6,204 nt of DNA, taken from Candidatus Margulisiibacteriota bacterium. Its GTDB lineage: Bacteria; Margulisbacteria; WOR-1; O2-12-FULL-45-9. Position numbers and translations under genes: made by a program. Positions within the stretch are counted from its first letter, which is position 1; each line of letters starts with the position of its first letter. Location: NCBI GenBank assembly GCA_030018645.1, contig JASEHX010000076.1, forward strand, positions 1 through 6,204, given 5' to 3'. The notes under the pieces were generated by a model. That model made no database searches. It was not told the DNA's origin and worked only from the letters and a program-made list of their open reading frames with translations. This document shows positions 1 to 5,621 of this stretch, piece after piece.

Positions 1-1
1 T

Positions 2-778
2 GGTAGAGAGTGGTTATTGCTAACTAAAAGTATTTGGATAAGCGAAAAAAACGGGGATGATAAGTTTGCATTTCAACACCCAGCACCCTTTTTAATCAAT
101 GACATACGAAAATTGATTAGATTTTTTACTAAAGAAAATATGGTTGTTCTTGACCCGTTTTGTGGCTCCGGAACAACCTTAGTTGCTAGTGCCAGAGAAA
201 ACCGAAAAGGAATAGGCATAGATCTAAACAAAAAATATTGTCAGATGAGTCGAAAACGCTTGCAGGATTTGAAGTTAGGGAAAAATCAGCAGATTATTTG
301 TGGTGATTCGCTTAAGAAAATATCTAAAATTAAGGGAAAAATAGATTACTGCGTAACCTCGCCGCCATACCACAACATCTTGAGACACAATGGCGGTGGG
401 TTAAGAGACTCTAAAGACAAAGATGTACGCAATGGTTCTCGTCTTGGTGTTGAGTATTACTCCAACGATAAACGAGATCTAGGAAATCAAGCGCAATATA
501 AAGACTTTCTGCGATTATTAAAAGAAGTGATGGCGGAAGTTTATAAAAAATTGAGAGAAAAAAAATACTGCTCAATTATCATTAGCGATTTTACGGTAAA
601 TAAAAAAGAGACGAACGCGAGCGGTGATGTTATACGGCTTATGCAGGATATAGGATTTGGTTTTGAAGGTGCGGTTGTACTTGTTCAAGACAATAAGCCG
701 CTTTATCCCTTTGGCTATCCCTATGCCTACAAAATGAATCATCATCATCAGTATATTTTGAATTTTAAGAAAATATAA
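2..778 (+). CDS. DNA methyltransferase (N4-cytosine or N6-adenine type), 5' end probably outside the window
   Basis: Predicted S-adenosylmethionine-dependent DNA methyltransferase of the DNA_methylase superfamily that methylates an exocyclic amino group in DNA. The reading frame is open from base 2; the first possible start is TTG at 17. The five residues before it (Gly-Arg-Glu-Trp-Leu) run smoothly into LLTKSIW, a type of N-terminal block I associate with this family, so I infer the true start lies upstream. In order from the TTG: HPAPF (residues 21-25, motif X region); SAM-binding motif I DPFCGSGTT (46-54); GIGIDLNKKY (66-74, motif II region); catalytic motif IV TSPPY (114-118). The X-I-IV order matches the gamma arrangement. 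TSPPY is more typical of N4-cytosine enzymes, but motifs alone do not settle the base. About 135 residues after motif IV could hold target recognition. The gene is AT-rich and ends 6 nt before the Shedu-like nuclease gene, suggesting one operon. The target site cannot be read from the sequence. Confidence 0.88.
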   Translation, partial: GREWLLLTKSIWISEKNGDDKFAFQHPAPFLINDIRKLIRFFTKENMVVLDPFCGSGTTLVASARENRKGIGIDLNKKYCQMSRKRLQDLKLGKNQQIICGDSLKKISKIKGKIDYCVTSPPYHNILRHNGGGLRDSKDKDVRNGSRLGVEYYSNDKRDLGNQAQYKDFLRLLKEVMAEVYKKLREKKYCSIIISDFTVNKKETNASGDVIRLMQDIGFGFEGAVVLVQDNKPLYPFGYPYAYKMNHHHQYILNFKKI

Positions 779-784
779 TATTTC

Positions 785-1930
785 ATGAAGTTTTCAAAAG
801 AAATATTTAATATGTTAGGCTGGTCTCAAAAAAGCGATGACTTTATTATCGGTAAAGACAACTTTTCGAATCTACAAATAAGCTCAACCCCAGCAGTTGA
901 ACAGTTTTATTATTTTTTTCATCAAAAAGATAGAAGACTGATAAAACAATTTGTTCTTGATGAGAAAAAACAAGTTGATTACATATGCAGAGTAACTTTA
1001 ATAAAAAAAGGTGATAAATTTACACCAAGATTAACTTTTTCTGTTCGCGATAAAACTAAAAAAATAATTGATAATAAAGAGACAACGCCTACAAACATTA
1101 AAGCAAATGTCAGCTTGGATGACTGTTATGATAATTTTTGGAAGTTAATATCTTTTCTTCAATCTTTGCGCGACATAGAAATCCCGAAGGAAAAATTTTC
1201 TCTCGTATCTCAAGATGAAGGCGAAATTGTGTCAGCGTTGCGTGGTCGTGGGACTGATAGCGTTGTAAATATAATCAAACAACTTTTTTCTGCATCTCCT
1301 GATGTTTTATTAACGCAAAAGGACATAAATTCTCTTTTAAGAAGGAGGGAAAAATTGGCGGGATTCAAGCAATCCTTAACTGAACATTCGGCAGATGAAG
1401 GTTGGTGGCAAGATTTTTTTGAAGATAATAAATGGATCTTCGGATACGGATTAAATTATGAGATTTTAAGACAACAGCAATCTCAACCAACATATGGCGG
1501 AGTTAAAATGGACGGAAAGGGTGGGCAACGAGGTGATAATTTAATGTCCACAACTGGGGATCTAAATTTCACAGTTCTTGTTGAGATCAAAACTCCCTCA
1601 ACTCCACTTTTGCAAGGAACACAAGAAATAAGAAATGGGGCATGGAGTTTATCAAAAAATCTTACAGATGCCCTTTCTCAAATTCAAGCGAATATCCAAA
1701 CATGGGAAAAACAAGGATCCGAACAACCAGAAAATCGGGATAAGCTGGAGAAATTATCTGTTTTCACTGTCAAACCAAAGGGTATTATTGTAATCGGTTC
1801 ATTAAGCCAGATTGTAGATAGAAATAAAAGAGAAACTTTTCAGCGGTTCCGGAAATCAATTCACGGCATTGATATTATTACTTACGATGAGCTTTTTGAA
1901 AGAGCAAAATTTATTGTTGAGAATGAATAA
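785..1930 (+). CDS. sduA: Shedu-family anti-phage nuclease (SduA-like, DUF4263 C-terminal domain)
   Basis: 381-residue protein. The C-terminal half (about 190-378) resembles the Shedu immune nuclease domain: helix with EGWWQDFFEDNKWIFG (205-220), a stretch with candidate metal-binding Asp251 (Asp259 as alternative), then VLVEIKTP with the E267-x-K269 pair of a PD-(D/E)XK nuclease, a conserved-looking RNGAWSLSKNLTDALSQIQ helix (283-301), PKGIIVIGS strand (331-339) and the ETFQRFRKSIHGIDIITYDEL tail beginning at 350. Residues 1-185 form a separate, probably beta-rich sensing or assembly domain that I do not recognise. Characterised Shedu proteins are oligomeric nucleases that protect against phage, usually as single genes. 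Here the gene follows a methyltransferase by 6 nt with only a weak ribosome site, so translation is probably coupled. Codon use is AT-rich like the methyltransferase and unlike the genes downstream. All candidate catalytic residues are present. The family call rests on remembered pattern and was not searched. Confidence 0.85.
   Translation: MKFSKEIFNMLGWSQKSDDFIIGKDNFSNLQISSTPAVEQFYYFFHQKDRRLIKQFVLDEKKQVDYICRVTLIKKGDKFTPRLTFSVRDKTKKIIDNKETTPTNIKANVSLDDCYDNFWKLISFLQSLRDIEIPKEKFSLVSQDEGEIVSALRGRGTDSVVNIIKQLFSASPDVLLTQKDINSLLRRREKLAGFKQSLTEHSADEGWWQDFFEDNKWIFGYGLNYEILRQQQSQPTYGGVKMDGKGGQRGDNLMSTTGDLNFTVLVEIKTPSTPLLQGTQEIRNGAWSLSKNLTDALSQIQANIQTWEKQGSEQPENRDKLEKLSVFTVKPKGIIVIGSLSQIVDRNKRETFQRFRKSIHGIDIITYDELFERAKFIVENE
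1343..1357 (+). promoter_or_regulatory. Internal Shine-Dalgarno and in-frame TTG inside sduA
   Basis: AGGAGG at 1343-1348 lies 6 nt before TTG at 1355, which is codon Leu191 in frame. This is a far better ribosome site than the one in front of the gene. Starting here would make a 191-residue protein containing essentially only the nuclease domain. The codons spell Arg-Arg-Arg-Glu-Lys, so chance is possible. Confidence 0.35.
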
Positions 1931-1944
1931 ATTTTGAGCGGCGC

Positions 1945-1959
1945 GCCAGTTTTACTGGC
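1945..1959. repeat. Short perfect hairpin after sduA
   Basis: GCCAGT-TTT-ACTGGC, a 6-bp stem with a 3-nt loop 14 nt after the sduA stop, followed by the small palindrome CGAAATTCG at 1961-1969. No T-run follows, so it is not a convincing intrinsic terminator, but it could stabilise the 3' end of the upstream transcript. Confidence 0.4.
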
Positions 1960-1980
1960 ACGAAATTCGGCGGCGGAAAA

Positions 1981-2068
1981 GCGAGGGCGGGCAAAAATTC
2001 CTTCCCCCCAACCCCCTTTTTACCCGTCCGAAGTTTTAACGAAGGAGGGCCTTTTTGCCCGCCCGAGC
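1981..2068. repeat. Imperfect GC-rich inverted repeat in the intergenic region
   Basis: A 13-bp perfect inverted match (GGGCGGGCAAAAA at 1985-1997 against TTTTTGCCCGCCC at 2052-2064) is extended inside by CCTTC 2000-2004 with GAAGG 2041-2045 and outside by GC 1981-1982 with GC 2067-2068. The loop is about 36 nt and C-rich. It could be a transcript-end structure between the sduA operon and the next promoter, or a dispersed palindromic element. No protein of known type is encoded here; the rest of 1931-2153 shows only small repeats. Confidence 0.55.
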
Positions 2069-2153
2069 GAAAATTATCAAAAGTCAGCGTCCGGATTTTC
2101 TTTGAAAAAAGTTCGGATTTTGTTCAAGACAGACAGCTTATCCAATTTCCCCC

Positions 2154-2183
2154 TTTACAATTCTGACCTTCCAGCGTTATAAT
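2154..2183 (+). promoter_or_regulatory. Sigma70-type promoter for the bactofilin-like gene and ftsK
   Basis: TTTACA at 2154-2159 (5 of 6 to the -35 consensus), an 18-nt spacer, and a perfect TATAAT at 2178-2183. Transcription would begin near 2190, leaving a leader of about 23 nt that contains the AGGAGG ribosome site. No other strong promoter is visible before ftsK, so this probably serves both genes. Confidence 0.72.
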
Positions 2184-2188
2184 GCTGG
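2171..2188. promoter_or_regulatory. Palindrome centred on the -10 box, candidate operator
   Basis: CCAGCGTTATAATGCTGG is an 18-bp palindrome with one mismatched pair, and it encloses the whole TATAAT box. It lies before the expected transcription start, so it would act as DNA, for example as a repressor site, rather than as RNA. No regulator is encoded in the window; the role is inferred. Confidence 0.35.
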
Positions 2189-2198
2189 CAAGTTCATT

Positions 2199-2204
2199 AG
2201 GAGG
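2199..2204 (+). promoter_or_regulatory. Ribosome binding site that fixes the start at 2213
   Basis: Perfect AGGAGG, 8 nt before ATG 2213. An in-frame GTG at 2204 overlaps this site and cannot be the start it serves, so the protein should begin Met-Val-Lys-Lys. Confidence 0.85.
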
Positions 2205-2212
2205 TGTTTTCA

Positions 2213-3079
2213 ATGGTAAAAAAGTTAAGTTGGCTGCTGGTTTTTGTTTTGGTCCTGTCGGTGAGTTGTTTTGCCGTGCGCCGCGGGGTAGTGAAGGCAG
2301 AAGAACCCAAGGATGAAGTTGTAGGTCAAGCTTTGGTTAAGGTAGGAAGCAATGTTAATGTGCCGGTTGGGGAAACAGTGCAGAGCGCAGTGGCTGTGGG
2401 CGGATCGGTGGTAGTAAACGGTAAAGTGGTAGAAGATGTGGTGGCAGTTGGCGGTTCGGTTACACTCAAAGAAGGGGCAGAAGTTGGCGGGAATGTAGTG
2501 TCAATTGGCGGGGCGGTAGTGAAGGAAGGGGGAGCAATTAATAAAGCCAAAACAGTTGAAGTCAACATGCCGGCCCTTATCCCGGTGATTGGATTTTTAT
2601 CCATGGGCAATTTTATGGCGGCCGCCATTATTTTGTCTATCCTAACTACCTTGGGCTTTATTGTCCTGGCCGCTCTGCTAGTGGCTTTATTTACTCCCCA
2701 GGTCGGTAAAACATCGGCCAAAATTGAAAAGAAGTTTTGGCAAACTTTCTGGTGGGGAATTTTTTCTCCTATTTTGGTCACTCTTCTTTTGATCGCTTTA
2801 GTGCTTAGCTTGGTTGGTATATTATTAATCCCGATAGTCTTATTGGTCTTTATCGCCGCCTGCGTTTTTGGTTATGTCGCAGCAGCCCAGCTCTGCGGAA
2901 AAAAATTAATGCAAGCCCTGCGCCTGCGCGGTAAACCGATGTTAGCCGAAGTAGTAGTTGGTTTGATATTACTGTGGATTATCAACATGATTCCCGTTAT
3001 TGGCGGCGTGGTGAATGCGGTCATCGGGATATGCGGTCTTGGCGCGGTTGCGGTGACAAAGTTTGGAACGGCACAGTAA
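2213..3079 (+). CDS. Exported membrane protein with bactofilin-like repeat domain
   Basis: 288 residues from ATG 2213. A signal sequence (Lys3-Lys4, hydrophobic 7-21) may be cut after Ala29. Residues about 45-110 are a regular Val/Gly repeat: QSAVAVGGSVVVNGKV, VEDVVAVGGSVTLKEGA, EVGGNVVSIGGAVVKEGG. This is the kind of short beta-strand repeat seen in bactofilins (polymer-forming cytoskeletal proteins) and would build a beta-helix. It is followed by four or five hydrophobic segments (about 134-160, 183-203, 204-225, 246-262, 263-283), with a basic loop at 229-241. Topology suggests the repeat domain faces outside the cytoplasmic membrane, unlike cytosolic classic bactofilins. The last 17 nt overlap the start of ftsK, so the two are probably translated together. 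A surface or envelope scaffold role is inferred from the fold; no specific function can be assigned. Confidence 0.85.
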   Translation: MVKKLSWLLVFVLVLSVSCFAVRRGVVKAEEPKDEVVGQALVKVGSNVNVPVGETVQSAVAVGGSVVVNGKVVEDVVAVGGSVTLKEGAEVGGNVVSIGGAVVKEGGAINKAKTVEVNMPALIPVIGFLSMGNFMAAAIILSILTTLGFIVLAALLVALFTPQVGKTSAKIEKKFWQTFWWGIFSPILVTLLLIALVLSLVGILLIPIVLLVFIAACVFGYVAAAQLCGKKLMQALRLRGKPMLAEVVVGLILLWIINMIPVIGGVVNAVIGICGLGAVAVTKFGTAQ

Positions 3080-5267
3080 CAAGGAGCGTAGGAAAAATAC
3101 ACCCAAGCTGGAGCTCCCTTCAAAATTCCGGCAGGATATTGTAGGAATACTGCTCCTGGCCTTGGCGCTATTTATTTTCGGTGCCAATGTATCCAATGCC
3201 ACCGGCTTTTTAGGATTGTTAATTGTTAAAACTATCCTAACGTCATTTTTAGGCATTGGTGTCTTAGTTCTTCCCATCTTTATTGGAGCCTACGGTGTTA
3301 TCCTTCTTATGCGCCACGAAGTCAAAGAGCTGCGGGTGCGTTTAACCGGCCTGCTTATCCTCTTTTTATCTTATATTACCGTCGCACAATTTGTGGGGCC
3401 GAAGTATTTCAAGGGGATTAACCAAGACTATTTGCAAGGGGCAGGGGGGATGTTGGGATTTGGCCTGAAGTTTGCTATGGTACGCACCGTGGGGGTGTGG
3501 GGCGCCTACCTTATTATCACGGCCTTGATCTTAATTGGGATACTAACCGTCCTTAATGTAACTTTCATCAACATCTTGGATTTTATTAAAGCAATTTTCA
3601 GACCGGGAGAGGCGAGGGATAAGGGGAAGGAGAAGGTGAAGGTGGCCGAAGCGCAGGCGAAAGTGGAACAGCTTACCCCGCCGATACCCGAGCAAAAACC
3701 GGTGATTGAATTTCCCCTGCCCAAATTTGATTCCGACATAGAAATTGCCAATAAATTTAAGACGGTGTCATCCGATGCTCCGCAAAAACGCTATTCCAAA
3801 TATAAATTGCCGCCGATCGATCTTTTGGAAGACGCGACTGCTAAAGAAAGACAACAGTCGGAGCGCCTGCGCGAAACCACCGAACTGCGCAAAAAATTAT
3901 TAGAAGAAGCCCTGCGCAGTTTTGGGGTGGGTGCAAGGGTAGTTTCCATTTTTCAGGGGCCGGCGGTGACTCGTTTTGAATTACAGCCCGATCCAGGGGT
4001 AAAAGTCAGCCGCATTGCTAACTTATCCGACGATATTGCTTTAAACCTGGCGGCCCAAGGAGTCAGAATTGAAGCGCCGGTTCCGGGAAAATCAGTTGTC
4101 GGCATTGAGGTGCCCAATGCAACGATTACCCCGGTGCGCCTGAAAGAAATTGTCAAAACCCGTGAATTTACAGACAATTCTTCCAAACTTTTTGTGGCCA
4201 TTGGCAAAGATTTAGCCGGCCTCCCCATTTTTGGCGATATTTCCCGCATGCCGCACTTATTGATTGCCGGGACGACCGGTTCAGGGAAAAGCGTTTGCAT
4301 CAATTCGGTTATTACTTCAATCTTACTGCGCGCCCGCCCGGACGAAGTTCGCATGCTGATGATTGATCCTAAAATGGTGGAGCTTTCGGTTTTCGACGGT
4401 ATTCCGCATCTGCTTGCGCCAGTAGTTACCGATGCCCGGAGAGCGGCTGCCACATTGAAAGAATGGGTGGTCCACGAAATGGAACGCCGCTACAAAATTT
4501 TCCACGACAGCGGGACGAGGAACCTCCAGGCCTACAATCGGAAAATAGGCGAAGAAGGACAGCTGCCCGAAATTGCGGTAATTGTCGACGAATTAGCCGA
4601 CCTCATGATGATTGCCGCCAACGATGTTGAGTCCTCCATTTGCCGCATTGCCCAGTTGGCGCGGGCTACCGGCATCCATTTAATTATTGCCACCCAGCGG
4701 CCGTCGGTGGATGTTATTACCGGCTTGATTAAAGCCAACATCCCTTCACGCATTGCTTTCGCGGTGGCCACTCAGATTGACTCGCGGGTTGTTCTTGATA
4801 TGTCGGGGGCGGAAAAATTATTAGGGCGCGGGGATATGTTATATAATCCAATCGGCGCTATGAAACCCATCCGCGTGCAAGGATCATTTGTGACGGATAA
4901 GGAAACTGAACGGATCATTAAGTTTGTAAAAGAACAAGCACAGCCGGAATACCTTGAAGCCATCATGGCGCTGAAGGGGACGGAGATTGGGAAGGGAAAA
5001 GGGGTAGGGGATAGGGAACAGGGGGACACTGATGCGCAAGGACATGATACTCTATTTGCCGATGTGGCCCGTTTAATCATAGACAGCCAACAAACCTCAA
5101 CTTCTTATATCCAAAGAAAATTCCGCATCGGCTATAACCGCGCCGCCCGCCTGATGGATGAAATGCAGGAAGCCGGTATCGTCAGCCCGCCGGAGGGGGA
5201 GTTGAAGACCAGAAGGGTTACGGCAACAAGAGAGAAGCTGGAATCATTTGGGCCCAGTAGGATTTGA
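3063..5267 (+). CDS. ftsK: DNA translocase FtsK/SpoIIIE
   Basis: 734-residue membrane-anchored ATPase that pumps chromosomal DNA through the closing division septum and helps resolve chromosome dimers. Four hydrophobic segments (about 26-52, 55-83, 95-112, 145-168) form the N-terminal anchor. A short charged linker (180-245) follows, then the alpha domain (about 270-370) and the RecA-like motor: Walker A GTTGSGKS 403-410, DPK 435-437, Walker B IAVIVDELADL 504-514 and TQRPSVDVITG 544-554. The C-terminal gamma winged helix (about 662-712, with YIQRKFRIGYNRAARLMDEM) would read polarity sites in DNA. Length is normal for a short-linker FtsK. TTG 3063 is the only plausible start before the first hydrophobic segment: a stop lies in frame at 3054 and the first 30 codons hold no ATG or GTG. 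It overlaps the preceding gene by 17 nt, implying translational coupling. The last 19 nt overlap the tRNA-Ile2 gene on the other strand. Confidence 0.97.
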   Translation: MERHSNKERRKNTPKLELPSKFRQDIVGILLLALALFIFGANVSNATGFLGLLIVKTILTSFLGIGVLVLPIFIGAYGVILLMRHEVKELRVRLTGLLILFLSYITVAQFVGPKYFKGINQDYLQGAGGMLGFGLKFAMVRTVGVWGAYLIITALILIGILTVLNVTFINILDFIKAIFRPGEARDKGKEKVKVAEAQAKVEQLTPPIPEQKPVIEFPLPKFDSDIEIANKFKTVSSDAPQKRYSKYKLPPIDLLEDATAKERQQSERLRETTELRKKLLEEALRSFGVGARVVSIFQGPAVTRFELQPDPGVKVSRIANLSDDIALNLAAQGVRIEAPVPGKSVVGIEVPNATITPVRLKEIVKTREFTDNSSKLFVAIGKDLAGLPIFGDISRMPHLLIAGTTGSGKSVCINSVITSILLRARPDEVRMLMIDPKMVELSVFDGIPHLLAPVVTDARRAAATLKEWVVHEMERRYKIFHDSGTRNLQAYNRKIGEEGQLPEIAVIVDELADLMMIAANDVESSICRIAQLARATGIHLIIATQRPSVDVITGLIKANIPSRIAFAVATQIDSRVVLDMSGAEKLLGRGDMLYNPIGAMKPIRVQGSFVTDKETERIIKFVKEQAQPEYLEAIMALKGTEIGKGKGVGDREQGDTDAQGHDTLFADVARLIIDSQQTSTSYIQRKFRIGYNRAARLMDEMQEAGIVSPPEGELKTRRVTATREKLESFGPSRI
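4989..5025 (+). repeat. Polypurine G-run tract in ftsK, possible G-quadruplex
   Basis: Six runs of three to five G (4989, 4994, 5001, 5007, 5014, 5021) are separated by 2-4 nt, inside the linker between the motor and gamma domains. The encoded residues (about 642-656, GKGKGVGDREQG) are low in complexity and look like a tolerated insertion. Confidence 0.5.
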
Positions 5268-5320
5268 ACCTACAGCCTGTCGATTATGAGTCGATTGCTC
5301 CACCCTTGAGCTATGGGCCC
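5249..5320 (-). tRNA. tRNA-Ile2 (anticodon CAU, lysidine type)
   Basis: 72-nt cloverleaf on the minus strand: acceptor GGGCCCA/TGGGCCC, D stem GCTC/GAGC, anticodon loop CTCATAA, T arm GTAGG-TTCAAAT-CCTAC, discriminator A. The anticodon CAU could mean Met or Ile2. The TCGACTCATAATCGA arm closely resembles the E. coli AUA-reading tRNA (GCGACTCATAATCGC), so I call Ile2, whose C34 is changed to lysidine by TilS. The outermost anticodon-stem pair is A-C. No CCA is encoded. It overlaps the 3' end of ftsK by 19 nt. Confidence 0.88.
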
Positions 5321-5323
5321 TAA

Positions 5324-5366
5324 TTAACTAACAACACGATCCGACTGCGTCGGATCTACAACTAAC
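5324..5366. repeat. REP-like palindromic repeat, left copy
   Basis: Contains a perfect 8-bp hairpin GATCCGAC-TGC-GTCGGATC (5338-5356) with TTAACTA on the left (5324-5330) and CTACAACTAAC on the right (5356-5366). The same parts recur in inverted orientation at 5455-5512. It would sit in the leader of the minus-strand tRNA-Ile2 transcript. Confidence 0.6.
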
Positions 5367-5402
5367 GACGAACAACTGTATTGACTATTATCCTAACATG
5401 CC

Positions 5403-5432
5403 TTGACGGTTTCCTGCAATATAAGCTAAACT
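5403..5432 (+). promoter_or_regulatory. Possible promoter for the tRNA-Val pair
   Basis: TTGACG at 5403-5408, an 18-nt spacer and TAAACT at 5427-5432. The match is moderate (5 of 6 and 4 of 6). It lies about 80 nt upstream of tRNA-Val(CAC), and its transcript would include the right REP-like hairpin. Confidence 0.35.
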
Positions 5433-5454
5433 TAAAAATATTGTTATTGTAGTT

Positions 5455-5512
5455 GTTAGTTGTAGCGAGTTCCGATAAAATCGGAACGAGCGTGTCGTTA
5501 GTTGGTAGTTAA
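5455..5512. repeat. REP-like palindromic repeat, right copy (inverted)
   Basis: Perfect 8-bp hairpin GTTCCGAT-AAA-ATCGGAAC at 5469-5487, flanked by GTTAGTTGTAG (5455-5465) and TAGTTAA (5506-5512). These are the reverse complements of the flanks of the left copy, and both cores share TCCGA-N5-TCGGA. Together the two copies form an imperfect inverted repeat around about 90 nt of AT-rich DNA. Confidence 0.6.
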
Positions 5513-5515
5513 CCT

Positions 5516-5587
5516 GGGTGCGTAGGTCAGTGGTAGACCGCTTCCTTCACACGGAAGAAGTCAGAGGTTCGAGCCCTCTCGCGCCCA
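5516..5587 (+). tRNA. tRNA-Val (anticodon CAC)
   Basis: 72-nt cloverleaf: acceptor GGGTGCG/CGCGCCC (one G-T pair), D arm GGTC-AGTGGTA-GACC, anticodon arm CTTCC-TTCACAC-GGAAG, T arm AGAGG-TTCGAGC-CCTCT, discriminator A. The CAC anticodon reads GUG. CCA is not encoded. First of a tandem pair of valine tRNAs. Confidence 0.96.
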
Positions 5588-5617
5588 TTCTCCTACGTCC
5601 TACGGGCTGCGGAGAAT
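5587..5617 (+). other. Spacer hairpin between the two tRNA-Val genes
   Basis: ATTCTCC (5587-5593) pairs with GGAGAAT (5611-5617), and GTCC/GGGC inside can form a second helix around TAC. With no T-run it is unlikely to terminate transcription; it may present the precursor to processing nucleases. The spacer also holds TCCTACG twice in a row. Confidence 0.4.
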
Positions 5618-5621
5618 AGAA

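Noticed and set aside
1945..1969. Intrinsic terminator for the sduA operon
   Set aside because: The hairpin is only 6 bp and is followed by ACGAAATTCGG instead of a T tract.
1934..2182. Open frame of 82 codons starting at TTG after sduA
   Set aside because: No ribosome site; it runs through the palindrome, the direct repeats and the downstream promoter, and the product is low in complexity with no recognisable domain. It is intergenic DNA.
2204..2212. GTG at 2204 as the start of the bactofilin-like gene
   Set aside because: The GTG overlaps the AGGAGG itself. The ATG at 2213 has proper 8-nt spacing and gives a normal signal peptide.
2326..5080. Long minus-strand open frames opposite the bactofilin-like gene and ftsK
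   Set aside because: They are shadows of two well-supported plus-strand genes, with Thr/Ser/Pro/Ala-rich products and no ribosome sites or known domains.
5249..5320. Reading the CAU tRNA as initiator or elongator Met
   Set aside because: The anticodon arm TCGACTCATAATCGA matches the Ile2 pattern, and the initiator hallmark of three G-C pairs next to the anticodon loop is absent.
5321..5515. CRISPR-like repeats in the tRNA region
   Set aside because: There are only two units, in inverted orientation and with unequal flanks; there is no regular spacing and no cas gene.
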